The position numbers and the translations under genes were made by a program. Positions 47,807-57,356 of a stretch of DNA of 64,000 nt are shown here, piece after piece (the first letter of the stretch is position 1; the number at the start of each line of letters is the position of its first letter). The notes under the pieces are model-generated. The model ran no database searches and was not told where the DNA came from. It was given only the letters and a program-made list of their open reading frames with translations. Origin of the DNA: Leifsonia sp. 1010 (lineage in GTDB: Bacteria; Actinomycetota; Actinomycetes; Actinomycetales; Microbacteriaceae); the NCBI RefSeq assembly GCF_031455295.1, contig NZ_JAVDSL010000002.1:496001-560000 (forward strand). The letters are read 5' to 3'.

Positions 47807-48325
47807 CTACTCGGGGTCGGTGATGTCGGCGACGGTCGCGTCGAAGGCGGTGATGAGCGCGTCCGCGTCGACGAACAGGGAGTAGCCGTGCTCGCCGGCG
47901 CCCATCGACACGCGGCGGCCGGGGATGGTGGCGTCGGCGACGACCGGCCAGGCGGTGGTGCTGCCGAAGGGCGTGATCGTGCCGCGCTCGTAGCCGGTGG
48001 CGGCGAACGCGACCGACGCATCCGGGAGCTGCAGCTTGTTGACCTGCAGCACCGAGCGGAGCTTCGGCCAGGCGATCTTGCGGCCGCCGGGCACGAGGGC
48101 GAAGACGAACGTGTCGTCGCTCCGCTTGACCACCAGCGTCTTGACGATGTCGCCGGGCTGGATGCCGAGCAGCGAAGCGGCCTCCTCGAGGCTCCGCGCG
48201 GCGGGACGCTCCACGATTTCGACCTCGATGCCGCGGGCCTCCGCGTCGGCGGCGACGCGCTCCCGACCGGTGCTCACAGGTGCGCCAACAGGGGAGTTGT
48301 CCACGGATTCCGGGCTCTCGGCCAT
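47807..48325 (-). CDS. YbaK/ProX-type aminoacyl-tRNA deacylase
   Basis: 172 residues, ATG start at 48325. It has the YbaK editing fold: SLEEAASLLGIQPGDIVKTLVVK with the key lysine, FALVPGGRKIAWPKL, and ATGYERGTITPFG, the loop that distinguishes free-standing editing domains. These proteins remove mischarged amino acids, such as Ala or Cys, from tRNA-Pro or tRNA-Cys. Which substrate applies here is not determined. It is divergent from dusB, 33 bases apart, another tRNA-related gene. Confidence 0.9.
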   Translation of the reverse strand: MAESPESVDNSPVGAPVSTGRERVAADAEARGIEVEIVERPAARSLEEAASLLGIQPGDIVKTLVVKRSDDTFVFALVPGGRKIAWPKLRSVLQVNKLQLPDASVAFAATGYERGTITPFGSTTAWPVVADATIPGRRVSMGAGEHGYSLFVDADALITAFDATVADITDPE

Positions 48326-48358
48326 AGCTCAGCACGCTTTCTGGGAGAATCGAGTGAG

Positions 48359-49549
48359 ATGTCTACCACTGCCACCCTAAGCCACGCGCCTCAGCTGACC
48401 ATCGGTCCGCTGGGGCTCGACGTGCCGGTCGTCCTCGCACCGATGGCCGGGATCACCAACACCGCGTTCCGGCGGCTCTGCCGCGAGTTCGGCGCCGGTC
48501 TCTACGTCAGCGAGATGATCACGTCCCGCGCCCTCGTCGAACGCACGCCCGAGTCGCTGCGCCTCATCACGCACCACGAGTCGGAGACGCCGCGTTCCAT
48601 CCAGCTCTACGGGGTCGACCCCGTCACCGTGCGCGAGGCGGTGACGATGCTCGTCGCCGAAGACCGCGCCGACCACATCGACCTCAACTTCGGGTGCCCG
48701 GTGCCGAAGGTCACGCGCAAGGGCGGGGGAGCGGCGCTTCCGTGGAAGCTCGGGCTGTTCCGTGAGATCGTCGAAGGCGCCGTGCAGGCGGCCGGCGACA
48801 TCCCGCTCACGATCAAGATGCGCAAGGGCATCGACGGCGACCACTTGACCTACCTCGAGGCCGGGCGCATCGCCGAGGGCGCCGGTGTCGCCTCGATGGC
48901 GTTGCACGCACGCACGGCGGCGGAGTTCTACTCGGGTCACGCCGACTGGTCGGCCATCGCCAAGCTGAAGGAGACGGTGACCTCGACTCCCGTGCTCGGC
49001 AACGGCGACATCTGGTCGGCCGCCGACGCGATCCGGATGGTGGAGGAGACCGGCTGCGACGGCGTCGTGGTCGGCCGCGGCTGCCTCGGGCGGCCCTGGC
49101 TGTTCGGCGACCTGGCCGCCGCCTTCCGCGCGCGGGCGGGCGAGATCTCGGCAGCAGAGGCGGAGGCCGCTCAGGCGCATCCGACGCTCGGGCAGGTGGC
49201 GCAGACGTTCCGCCGCCACGCGGAGCTGCTGGTCGAGTTCTTCGACAGCGAGGAGCGCGGCTGCCGCGACATCCGCAAGCATGTGGCCTGGTACTTCAAG
49301 GGCTACCCGGTCGGCGGCGACCTGCGCGCGAGCCTCGCGACCGTCGACACGCTCGAGCACCTCGACGAGCTGCTCGCCACGCTCGACCCCGACCAGGAGT
49401 ACCCGGGCGAGGCGGCGGAGGGTCAGCGCGGTCGTGCCGGCTCGCCGAAGCGGCCGGCGCTGCCGGACCGCTGGCTCGAGAGCCGGGATCTCGACGGCGT
49501 ACAGCGCGCCGAGGTCGCCGATGCGGAGGTGCACAACAGTGGTGGATGA
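48359..49549 (+). CDS. dusB: tRNA-dihydrouridine synthase
   Basis: 396 residues from the ATG at 48359; the open frame extends upstream antisense to the YbaK gene, which is rejected. The FMN-dependent TIM barrel has VVLAPMAGITNTAFRRLC, DLNFGCPVPKVTRKGGG with catalytic Cys113, and GDIWSAADAIRMV with VVVGRGCLGRPWLF. It reduces uridines in the tRNA D-loop. The GAGAAT at 48345-48350 is a possible -10 box. The dgt start overlaps its end. Confidence 0.94.
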   Translation: MSTTATLSHAPQLTIGPLGLDVPVVLAPMAGITNTAFRRLCREFGAGLYVSEMITSRALVERTPESLRLITHHESETPRSIQLYGVDPVTVREAVTMLVAEDRADHIDLNFGCPVPKVTRKGGGAALPWKLGLFREIVEGAVQAAGDIPLTIKMRKGIDGDHLTYLEAGRIAEGAGVASMALHARTAAEFYSGHADWSAIAKLKETVTSTPVLGNGDIWSAADAIRMVEETGCDGVVVGRGCLGRPWLFGDLAAAFRARAGEISAAEAEAAQAHPTLGQVAQTFRRHAELLVEFFDSEERGCRDIRKHVAWYFKGYPVGGDLRASLATVDTLEHLDELLATLDPDQEYPGEAAEGQRGRAGSPKRPALPDRWLESRDLDGVQRAEVADAEVHNSGG

Positions 49550-50849
49550 CATCGCGGCGACCACGAGCGCGGGTGCCGGAGCGGTGCAGACGGCCGAAGC
49601 GTCCGCCGAGCGCGGGTACTCCGAGCACGACCGGGAGCGCTGGCTCCCGGAGCAGCACTCGAACCGGCGCAGCGACTTCGCACGCGACCGCGCGCGGCTG
49701 CTGCACTCCAGTGCGCTCCGCCGTCTCGCGGCGAAGACGCAGGTGCTCAGCCCCACCGCCGGGCTGGACTTCGCCCGCAACCGGCTGACGCACTCGCTCG
49801 AGGTCGCGCAGGTCGGCCGCGAGCTCGCCAACAGCCTCGGACTCGACCCGGACATCGTCGACACCGCCTGCCTCGCACACGACATCGGGCATCCGCCGTT
49901 CGGCCACAACGGTGAGCGGGCCCTGAACAGCTGGGCCGATGACATCGGCGGCTTCGAGGGCAACGCGCAGACGCTCCGGCTGCTGAGCCGGCTCGAACCG
50001 AAGGTCTTCGGACGCGACGGCCGGCCGTACGGGCTCAACCTCACCCGCGCCAGCCTCGACGCGAGCTGCAAGTACCCGTGGCCGGCGGCCTCGTCGGTGG
50101 CCGACCCGAGCGGGCGCGCGAAGTTCGGCTTCTACGCCGACGACCGCGCCGTGTTCGAGTGGATGCGGCAGGGCGCCCCCGAGCGCCAGCGGTGCATCGA
50201 GGCGCAGGTCATGGACCTGTCCGACGACATCGCCTACTCCGTCCACGACTTCGAGGACGCCGTGGTGAACGGCTACATCGACGTCGCGGCCCTCGGAAGC
50301 CGGGTCGACCACGAGGATCTCGTCGAGTCCATGCACGAGTGGATCGGCGGCGAAGTCAGCCACCAAGAGCTCATCGAGGCGTTCGACCGGCTCGACAGCA
50401 TGGACATCTGGCTCGACGGGTGGGACGGTTCGCGCCGGTCCCAGGCGCGCCTGAAGAACCTCACGAGCCAGCTGATCGGGCGCTTCGCACACGCGGCCGT
50501 CCACGCCACGAAGGAGGCCGCGGGACGGGTGGACCTCATCCGCTTCGGCGCCGACGTGGTCGTCCCGGCGGGCATCCAGGCCGAGATTGCCGTGCTGAAG
50601 GGCATCGTCGCGACGTTCGTCATGTCGCGGAACACGCGCCAGCCCATCTACGCCCAGCAGCGGCAGATCCTGACCACGCTGGCCGACCTGCTCTACCAGC
50701 GCGGTCCGGCCGAACTCGACCCGGGATTCGCGGAGGACTGGCGTGCGGCAGCGACGGACGACGAGCGCCGACGGGTCGTCGTCGACCAGGTCGCCAGCCT
50801 CACCGACCAGTCCGCGCTCAGCTGGTACGAGCGTCTCGTGCAGCACTGA
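49539..50849 (+). CDS. dgt: Deoxyguanosinetriphosphate triphosphohydrolase-like HD protein
   Basis: 436 residues from the GTG at 49539, 7 bases after GGAGGT; a second GTG follows immediately. It is an HD-superfamily dNTP triphosphohydrolase. NRLTHSLEVAQVGREL holds the first His, CLAHDIGHPPFGHNGE holds the HD pair, and MDLSDDIAYSVHDFEDAV holds the late Asp. It hydrolyses dNTPs to nucleosides and triphosphate, shaping nucleotide pools. It overlaps dusB by 11 bases. The neighbourhood dusB-dgt-dnaG is typical of actinobacteria. Confidence 0.93.
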   Translation: MVDDIAATTSAGAGAVQTAEASAERGYSEHDRERWLPEQHSNRRSDFARDRARLLHSSALRRLAAKTQVLSPTAGLDFARNRLTHSLEVAQVGRELANSLGLDPDIVDTACLAHDIGHPPFGHNGERALNSWADDIGGFEGNAQTLRLLSRLEPKVFGRDGRPYGLNLTRASLDASCKYPWPAASSVADPSGRAKFGFYADDRAVFEWMRQGAPERQRCIEAQVMDLSDDIAYSVHDFEDAVVNGYIDVAALGSRVDHEDLVESMHEWIGGEVSHQELIEAFDRLDSMDIWLDGWDGSRRSQARLKNLTSQLIGRFAHAAVHATKEAAGRVDLIRFGADVVVPAGIQAEIAVLKGIVATFVMSRNTRQPIYAQQRQILTTLADLLYQRGPAELDPGFAEDWRAAATDDERRRVVVDQVASLTDQSALSWYERLVQH

Positions 50850-50970
50850 ACACGGAAAGATCGGGGGCTTCGACGCAGAACCGCTGTGAAGCACCGGATG
50901 CTCCGCGCGCCGGGGTTGTATACCGCGGCGCAGTGCAGAATGCTGGGAGTCAGGCTTCGGGAGGAGACGA

Positions 50971-52365
50971 ATGAGCACCGCACTACCACCGTCCGACGGC
51001 GACCGCCCCGCAGAGGGGGAGTCGACGGAGACGGCCGGCACCCCACCGGAGGGGACCGGAGCCGCCACGCCGGCGGCGGGCGGCGGTGCGACCGCGGGCT
51101 CGGGCATGACCCGGACCCCGCGAACGACCGGCTCCTCGACGACCCGAACGGCCAAGACGACTGCGGCCAAGACGACCGGGGCCAAGACGACCGGGGCCAA
51201 GTCCGCCGCGTCGTCCACCGCGGGTGCGCCCGCAGCACGGTCGACCAAGCCACGGGCGACGAAGAGCGCCGCGTCGCAGATCCCTGAGACCGACCCGTCG
51301 AACGATGCCGCCGCCCCGACCGGCGAGACGACTGCGCCTGCGGCTGCGCGAAAGCCCGCGGCCAAGAAGCCCGCGACGCCTCGAACCCGCCGGACGACCG
51401 CGAAGCCCACCCCGATCGCACCGGAGGGCGAAGCACCCGACATCATGGATGCGACCCTCGGTGCCCGCGAGCCGCTCGCGCCCAGCAGCGGGTCGAGTCG
51501 GAGCCGCAGCGCGTCGGCCCGTGACACCTCCACCTCGCCCGCCGAGCCCCTGATCGAGGAGAGCACGGGCACTGCCGAGGCGTCCGACGACACCGGCGCC
51601 GCGGCGACCAAGCGTCTCCCGACGGCCGAAGAACTCTACGCGCGACCCACATCCACCGATCAGGGTGCGGCTGCTGTGGCCGCTGCCGCAGCAGCCGTCG
51701 ATACGACTACCTCCGCGGGCACGGCGCCTTCCGCCGGCGTGCCCGCAGACACTCCGACCGAGCGGCTCGATGCCGACACGACCGACACCGACCAGGAGGC
51801 CGCTGTGGACACGACGACGGTGAGCGAGACGGGCGACGAACCCACGAACGCCTCCGAACCGCCCGCAGCCCCCGCCGCGCCTGCGGCAGCCGCGCCGAGT
51901 GCCCCCGTCGGAGCCACCGCTGTAGGAGCGAGCGCCACAACCGTCGACGGCGGCACCGCCGACGGCGCGACCGCCGACTCCGCGACGACCGGAGCCCCCG
52001 GCGCACACTCCACCCCCGGCCGCACGGTCGGCGACCTCGCCGACCGCCTGGACGACTCGCGGTTCTTCTCCTCCCTGTTCGACTTCACGTTCACGAATTA
52101 CGTCACGCGCAAGCTCGCCGGTCCGGTGTACGTCGTCGGGCTCGTCCTGATCGCGCTCGGCATCATCGTCGGCTTCGCCAACTCGCTCACCTCGGCGATC
52201 GCGACGCACGCGCCGATCGGTGCGTTCGTGTTCCTGTTCGGCGTCCTCATCACCCTCGTCGGGGCGATGCTGAGCGTGCTCCTGCTGCGCGTGGGCATCG
52301 AGGTGTTCTGCGCCATCATCGAGATCGCCCAGAACACGCGTCGCCGCCGCCCGCCGGGGGAGTGA
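50971..52365 (+). CDS. DUF4282 membrane protein with long Ala/Thr-rich disordered N-terminus
   Basis: 464 residues, ATG start preceded by GGAGGAGA. Residues 1-345 are low complexity: Ala, Thr, Pro and Ser with a TTAAKTTGAKTTGAKSA lysine repeat (about residues 64-80), then an acidic Ala/Thr stretch. The C-terminal DUF4282 domain (about 350-455) starts RFFSSLFDFTFTNYVTRKLAG and has two membrane helices. The family's function is unknown. A lysine-rich tail followed by an acidic tail could bind nucleic acid or another protein; this is speculation. The 121-bp gap before it shows TATACC near 50920 as a possible -10. Confidence 0.8.
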   Translation: MSTALPPSDGDRPAEGESTETAGTPPEGTGAATPAAGGGATAGSGMTRTPRTTGSSTTRTAKTTAAKTTGAKTTGAKSAASSTAGAPAARSTKPRATKSAASQIPETDPSNDAAAPTGETTAPAAARKPAAKKPATPRTRRTTAKPTPIAPEGEAPDIMDATLGAREPLAPSSGSSRSRSASARDTSTSPAEPLIEESTGTAEASDDTGAAATKRLPTAEELYARPTSTDQGAAAVAAAAAAVDTTTSAGTAPSAGVPADTPTERLDADTTDTDQEAAVDTTTVSETGDEPTNASEPPAAPAAPAAAAPSAPVGATAVGASATTVDGGTADGATADSATTGAPGAHSTPGRTVGDLADRLDDSRFFSSLFDFTFTNYVTRKLAGPVYVVGLVLIALGIIVGFANSLTSAIATHAPIGAFVFLFGVLITLVGAMLSVLLLRVGIEVFCAIIEIAQNTRRRRPPGE

Positions 52366-52424
52366 CCGCGACGGCCGGGCCCTCCGGGTTTCGCCGTCCG
52401 GGCCGGAGCGTCGGTCCGGCTCAC

Positions 52425-52430
52425 TAGAAT
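52425..52430 (+). promoter_or_regulatory. -10 box of dnaG, leaderless type
   Basis: TAGAAT, 7 bases before the ATG at 52438. Confidence 0.6.
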
Positions 52431-52437
52431 CGAGAGC

Positions 52438-54321
52438 ATGGCAGGCCGGATTCGACAGAGCGACATCGAAGAGGTCAAAGCCCGCACCAACATCGGCGAC
52501 ATCGTCGGCGACTACGTCAGTCTCAAGACCGGCGGCGTCGGCGCACTCAAGGGCCTCTGCCCGTTCCACGACGAGAAGAGCCCCAGCTTTTACGTGCGCC
52601 CGGGCGTCGGCCGCTACCACTGCTTCGGCTGCGGCGAAGGCGGCGACGTCTACGAGTTCCTGCTCAAGATGGACCACGTCTCGTTCACGGACGCGGTCGA
52701 GCGGCTTGCCGCGCGCATCGGCTACCAGCTCCACTACGAGGAGGGCGGCGGCGGCCCCTCCGAGAGCTCCGGCAACCGCGCCCGCCTGCTCGCGGCGAAC
52801 GCCGCGGCGGAGGAGTTCTTCCGCGACCGCCTGTCCGCCCCGGATGCCGACCCCGGCCGCCGATTCCTCGGTGAGCGCGGCTTCGACGCAGCGGCGGCGG
52901 CTCACTTCGGCGTGGGGTTCGCCCCGAAGAGCTGGGACGAGCTGACCAAGCACCTCCGCGGCAAGGGCTTCAGTCAGGAGGAGCTGCTGACCGCCGGGCT
53001 CGTCTCGCAGGGCGATCGCGGTGTCTACGACCGCTTCCGCGGCCGGCTGATCTGGCCCATCCGCGACGTCACCGGCCAGACCATCGGCTTCGGCGCGCGC
53101 CGCCTGCTCGACGACGACAAGGGCCCGAAGTACCTCAACACCCCCGAGACCCCCGTCTACAAGAAGGCGCAGGTGCTCTACGGGCTGGATCTGGCCAAGC
53201 GTGACATCTCGCGACAGGACCAGGTCGTCGTGGTCGAGGGCTACACGGACGTCATGGCGTGCCACCTCGCCGGGATCACGACCGCGGTCGCCACCTGCGG
53301 CACCTCGTTCGGCGTCGACCACATCAAGGTGATCCGCCGCGTGATGGGCGACGACAACAGCCAGGGTTCGGTCATCTTCACGTTCGACCCGGACGCGGCG
53401 GGCCAGAAGGCGGCCTCCCGCGCGTTCGGCGAAGAGCAGCGGTTCTCCGCGCAGACCTACGTCGCGGTCGGACCGGACGGCCTCGACCCGTGCGATCTGC
53501 GGCTGGCCCAGGGGGATGTGGCGGTGCGCCGCATGATCGACGCACGCAAGCCGATGTTCGAGTTCATGATCCGCCGTACCGTCGAGCGCTTCGACCTCGA
53601 CTCGGTCGAGGGCCGGGCGGCCGCCTTGCGCGCGGGTGCGCCCATCGTGGCGACGATCCGCGACCCCGCATCGCAGAACGGCTACACCCGCGAACTCGCG
53701 CGGCTCTCGGGAGCAGACCTGCAGGACGCCATTCGCGCCGTCCGGGCCGCCCAGCGAGGCTCCGGTTCACGCGACGGCTCGCGCGACGGAACCCGCGACG
53801 ACGGCCGCAGCCGCTCGTACCCGGGCGGCGACGGCCCGTCCGGCTCCGCCGAGCAGCCGCGTCCTCTCGCGCAGGCCGACCTCACCGATCCGACGCAGCG
53901 GACCGAGCGCGAGAGCCTCATGGTGCTGCTGCAGCTGCCCGACGAGGTCGGCCAGGAGCGGGCGGCGCGCGCCGTGCAGGTCCCGTTCGTCAACCCGACC
54001 CACGCCGTGGTGCGCGACGCGATCGCGAGTCAGCTCGCCACCCTCGAACAGCCGGGCTGGGTGGATCGGGTGCTCGCCGAGGTGCCGCAGGCGTATGCCC
54101 CGACGGTCAACGCGCTGGCTGTTGCGGAGCTCCCGCAGGGTGGCGACCCGGGGCGCTACGCACGATCCATCGTCGATGGCCTCATCGACCGCGACCTGCT
54201 CCGCGAGAAGGCGGAACTGACCTCGCGCCTCGGCCGCACCGAAGACCCGGAGCTGCGCCGCCAGATCTCGCTCGCCATGGTCGCGATCGAGAGCGAACGG
54301 CGCCGGCTGCGCGGCGAATAG
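52438..54321 (+). CDS. dnaG: DNA primase
   Basis: 627 residues. The N-terminal zinc-binding domain has CPFH...CFGC (Cys41, His44, Cys62, Cys65). The RNA polymerase core follows (about 110-430) with the TOPRIM motif VVVEGYTDVMA and FTFDPDAAGQKAA. A Gly/Arg/Ser-rich linker (SRDGSRDGTRDDGRSRS, about 443-460) joins the C-terminal DnaB-binding region. It makes RNA primers for lagging-strand synthesis. A compact CTGCGG-AAT-CCGCAG hairpin follows the stop. Confidence 0.97.
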   Translation: MAGRIRQSDIEEVKARTNIGDIVGDYVSLKTGGVGALKGLCPFHDEKSPSFYVRPGVGRYHCFGCGEGGDVYEFLLKMDHVSFTDAVERLAARIGYQLHYEEGGGGPSESSGNRARLLAANAAAEEFFRDRLSAPDADPGRRFLGERGFDAAAAAHFGVGFAPKSWDELTKHLRGKGFSQEELLTAGLVSQGDRGVYDRFRGRLIWPIRDVTGQTIGFGARRLLDDDKGPKYLNTPETPVYKKAQVLYGLDLAKRDISRQDQVVVVEGYTDVMACHLAGITTAVATCGTSFGVDHIKVIRRVMGDDNSQGSVIFTFDPDAAGQKAASRAFGEEQRFSAQTYVAVGPDGLDPCDLRLAQGDVAVRRMIDARKPMFEFMIRRTVERFDLDSVEGRAAALRAGAPIVATIRDPASQNGYTRELARLSGADLQDAIRAVRAAQRGSGSRDGSRDGTRDDGRSRSYPGGDGPSGSAEQPRPLAQADLTDPTQRTERESLMVLLQLPDEVGQERAARAVQVPFVNPTHAVVRDAIASQLATLEQPGWVDRVLAEVPQAYAPTVNALAVAELPQGGDPGRYARSIVDGLIDRDLLREKAELTSRLGRTEDPELRRQISLAMVAIESERRRLRGE

Positions 54322-54339
54322 CACGCGGAAACCGCCGCC

Positions 54340-54354
54340 TGCGGAATCCGCAGA
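54340..54354 (+). terminator. Short hairpin after dnaG
   Basis: CTGCGG-AAT-CCGCAG, 6-bp stem. Weak. The rest of the 209-bp gap to the substrate-binding protein gene should hold that operon's promoter; TAGGAA near 54450 is one candidate -10, but none is convincing. Confidence 0.35.
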
Positions 54355-54530
54355 CGAATGCCCGCAGCTGCGCTCTTTTGTTGCGTCCGTGTAAAGATCG
54401 CGCCCGGATCCGCATCCGAATGCAGGAAGAACGAGCATTCCGTGCTAGGAAAGTTCTCACGCGAACGGCGATCCCGCACGCCCGTGACGACGCCGCTTGC
54501 GCATCCCACACCAGGAAGAGGTAATCGGAT

Positions 54531-56162
54531 ATGACATCCGCACACAACGGCGGACGGCGCCTGCTCGCCGTATCCGCCGCGTTCGCGGCCGCGGCACTGG
54601 TGCTCGCCGGCTGCTCCGGGAACAACAACGGCTCGGGCGGCGGCGGCGGTGGCGCCATCACCGTCGGCACCACCGACAAGATCACGTCGATCGACCCCGC
54701 CGGTTCGTACGACAACGGCTCGTTCGCCGTCATGAACCAGGTCTACCCGTTCCTTCTGAACACCCCGTACGGCAGCCCGGACGTCAAGCCGGACATCGCC
54801 GAGAGCGCCGACTTCACCTCGCCGACCGAGTACACGGTCAAGCTCAAGCCGGGACTGAAGTTCGCCAACGGACACGACCTCACCTCGTCGGACGTAAAGT
54901 TCACCTTCGACCGCCAGATCAAGATCAACGACCCCAACGGCCCGGCATCGCTGCTTGCCAACCTGGACAGCGTCTCGGCGCCGGACAAGACCACGGTCGT
55001 CTTCACGCTCAAGGTCCCGAACGACCAGACCTTCCCACAGGTGCTCTCCAGCCCCGCCGGTCCGATCGTGGATGAGCAGGTCTTCTCGGCCGACAAGGTC
55101 ACGCCCGACAACACCATCGTCAAGGGCCACCCGTTCGCCGGTCAGTACGACATCACGAGCTACGACTTCAACAACCTGATCGCCTACAAGGCGTACTCCG
55201 GGTACAAGGGTCTGCTCGGCAAGCCCGCGACCGACAAGGTCAACGTCAAGTACTACGCCGAGTCGTCGAACCTGAAGCTCGACATTCAGAAGGCCGCGAT
55301 CGACGTCGCCTTCCGCAGCCTCTCGGCCACCGACGTCGCGAGCCTCGAGAACAACAACAAGGTCAAGGTCGTGAAGGGACCGGGTGGCGAGACCCGCTAC
55401 ATCGTGTTCAACTTCAACACCCAGCCGTTCGGTGCGACCACGCCGGAGGCCGACGCGAAGAAGGCCCTCGCCGTGCGTCAGGCGGCGGCCGACCTCGTCG
55501 ACCGCTCGGCCATCGCCGACCAGGTCTACAAGGGCACCTACACCCCGCTGTACTCGTTCGTCCCGGACGGCCTGACCGGCGCCACCACGGTGCTCAAGGA
55601 GCTGTACGGCGACGGCAACGGCGGCCCCAGCCTCGACAAGGCGAAGCAGACCCTCCAGGCGGCCGGCGTCTCGACCCCGGTCTCGCTGAACCTCCAGTAC
55701 AACCCGGACCACTACGGCCCGTCCTCCGGTGACGAATACGCCCTGGTCAAGGAGCAGCTGGAGAACGGCGGCCTGTTCAAGGTCAACCTGCAGTCGACCG
55801 AGTGGGTGCAGTACTCGAAGGACCGCACGAAGGACGTCTACCCGGCGTACCAGCTCGGCTGGTTCCCGGACTACTCGGACGCCGACAACTACCTGTCGCC
55901 GTTCTTCATCAAGGAGAACTTCCTGGCGAACCACTACGACAACCCGGAGGTCCAGGACCTCATCGCGAAGCAGGCGGGCACGACCGACAAGGCCGAGCGC
56001 ACCAAGCTGATCGAGGAGATCCAGGCCAAGGTCGGGGCGGACCTCAGCACGCTTCCGCTGCTGCAGGGTTCGCAGATCGCGGTCGTCGCGAAGGGTGTCT
56101 CGGGCGCCGACAAGACGCTCGACCCGTCGTTCAAGTTCCGCTACGCGGCTCTCTCGAAGTAA
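54531..56162 (+). CDS. Peptide-type ABC transporter substrate-binding lipoprotein (SBP family 5)
   Basis: 543 residues, preceded by GGAAGAGG. A lipoprotein signal peptide (RRLLAVSAAFAAAALVLAGC) has lipobox LAGC with Cys28, followed by a Gly/Asn/Ser linker. The SBP_bac_5 domain fills the rest (DKITSIDPAGSYDNGSFAV; VKLKPGLKFANGHDLTSSDVKFTFDR). It captures peptides or related solutes outside the membrane for the DppBCDF-type importer encoded downstream. The ligand is unknown. A strong hairpin after its stop probably makes it the most abundant product of the operon. Confidence 0.94.
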   Translation: MTSAHNGGRRLLAVSAAFAAAALVLAGCSGNNNGSGGGGGGAITVGTTDKITSIDPAGSYDNGSFAVMNQVYPFLLNTPYGSPDVKPDIAESADFTSPTEYTVKLKPGLKFANGHDLTSSDVKFTFDRQIKINDPNGPASLLANLDSVSAPDKTTVVFTLKVPNDQTFPQVLSSPAGPIVDEQVFSADKVTPDNTIVKGHPFAGQYDITSYDFNNLIAYKAYSGYKGLLGKPATDKVNVKYYAESSNLKLDIQKAAIDVAFRSLSATDVASLENNNKVKVVKGPGGETRYIVFNFNTQPFGATTPEADAKKALAVRQAAADLVDRSAIADQVYKGTYTPLYSFVPDGLTGATTVLKELYGDGNGGPSLDKAKQTLQAAGVSTPVSLNLQYNPDHYGPSSGDEYALVKEQLENGGLFKVNLQSTEWVQYSKDRTKDVYPAYQLGWFPDYSDADNYLSPFFIKENFLANHYDNPEVQDLIAKQAGTTDKAERTKLIEEIQAKVGADLSTLPLLQGSQIAVVAKGVSGADKTLDPSFKFRYAALSK

Positions 56163-56163
56163 A

Positions 56164-56232
56164 CCGGTTCTGAGCCACCAGCTCTGAGCCGAACCGGGGG
56201 GTGGCTCGCTCACGCAGCGAGCCGCCCCCTTT
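56164..56232 (+). terminator. Two hairpins between the binding protein and permease genes (attenuating terminator)
   Basis: CCGGTTC/GAACCGG (56164-56170 / 56191-56197) is followed by a 14-bp stem: 56197-56210 pairs with 56216-56229, containing GGCTCGCT/AGCGAGCC and one G-T wobble, then TTT. It sits inside the operon, so some transcripts probably stop here while others read into the permeases. Confidence 0.8.
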
Positions 56233-56257
56233 CCACGAACCATCACGATTGGCTTCC

Positions 56258-57355
56258 ATGACAGCGACTGTCAGCGCCCCGGCGGCCGGGACCGCCCCCG
56301 GGCCGGACCGGACGAAGGCGAAGCGACGATCCGGAGGCGGCCTCGGCCGCTACATCCTCGTCCGCGCCCTTCTCATCATCCCGACCATCTTCATCCTGGT
56401 CACCGTCGTCTTCTTCCTGATGCGGTCGACCGGAGACCCGATCACCGCGGCGCTCGGCGGGAAGCTGCCCCCGGCGCAGCTCGCCGAGCGCGTGCACGAG
56501 GCCGGCTATGACCGGCCGATCATCGTCCAGTACTTCGAGTACCTCGGCCAGCTGCTGCGCGGCGACTTCGGGACGACGTTCACCGACAACCAGCCGGTCA
56601 CCCAGGTGCTGCTGACGTACGGCGCAGCAACGCTGGAGCTCGCGTTCTACGCGCTGATCGTCGCCTTCATCGTCGGCATCCCGCTCGGCCTGATCGCCGC
56701 CTACTTCCGTGACAAGGCCCCGGACGCGGGCCTGCGGATCATGGCGATCCTCTTCTACGCCACCCCGGTCTTCTTCGTCGGGCTCGTGCTGAAGCTCATC
56801 TTCTCCATCTGGCTGGGCTGGCTCCCGGTCGCCGGACGCGCATCGACGAGCTCCGAGCTGGAGATGCAGACGCTCGACAACAAGACCGGCATCTACCTGA
56901 TCGACGCGTTCCAGACCGGCGACCCGGCCGTGGTCGGCGACGTGCTGATGCACGCCATCCTCCCGGGACTCGCCCTCGGTCTGCTGACCGCCGGCATCTT
57001 CCTCCGGCTGGTCCGCACCAACGTGATCGGGACGCTGTCGACCGACTACGTCGACGCGGCGCGATCGCGCGGTGTCGGCGAATCGCGGCTCCTGCGCAAG
57101 CACGCCTACCGCCCGGCGCTCATCCCGATCATCACGGTCATCGGCCTGCAGATCGCCCTGCTCCTCGGCGGTGCCGTGCTGACGGAGTCGACGTTCGAGT
57201 GGAAGGGCCTCGGCTTCCAGCTCGTCCACTACCTGCAGGCGCGCGACTTCGTGGCCGTGCAGGGCATGGTCGTGCTGCTCGCCGTCATCGTGACCCTCAC
57301 CAACTTCGTGGTCGACGTCATCTCGGCCCTCATCGACCCGAGAGTGAGGTACTGA
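56258..57355 (+). CDS. Peptide-type ABC transporter permease (DppB-like)
   Basis: 365 residues from the ATG at 56258 (MTATVSAP). The frame stays open upstream to 56201, through the terminator hairpin, which argues against an earlier start. About six membrane helices. The first helix RYILVRALLIIPTIFILVTV is followed by an extracellular segment and the permease core, including the EAA-loop-like DYVDAARSRGVGESRLLRKH. It forms the importer pore with the next permease. Confidence 0.93.
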   Translation: MTATVSAPAAGTAPGPDRTKAKRRSGGGLGRYILVRALLIIPTIFILVTVVFFLMRSTGDPITAALGGKLPPAQLAERVHEAGYDRPIIVQYFEYLGQLLRGDFGTTFTDNQPVTQVLLTYGAATLELAFYALIVAFIVGIPLGLIAAYFRDKAPDAGLRIMAILFYATPVFFVGLVLKLIFSIWLGWLPVAGRASTSSELEMQTLDNKTGIYLIDAFQTGDPAVVGDVLMHAILPGLALGLLTAGIFLRLVRTNVIGTLSTDYVDAARSRGVGESRLLRKHAYRPALIPIITVIGLQIALLLGGAVLTESTFEWKGLGFQLVHYLQARDFVAVQGMVVLLAVIVTLTNFVVDVISALIDPRVRY

Positions 57356-57356
57356 G

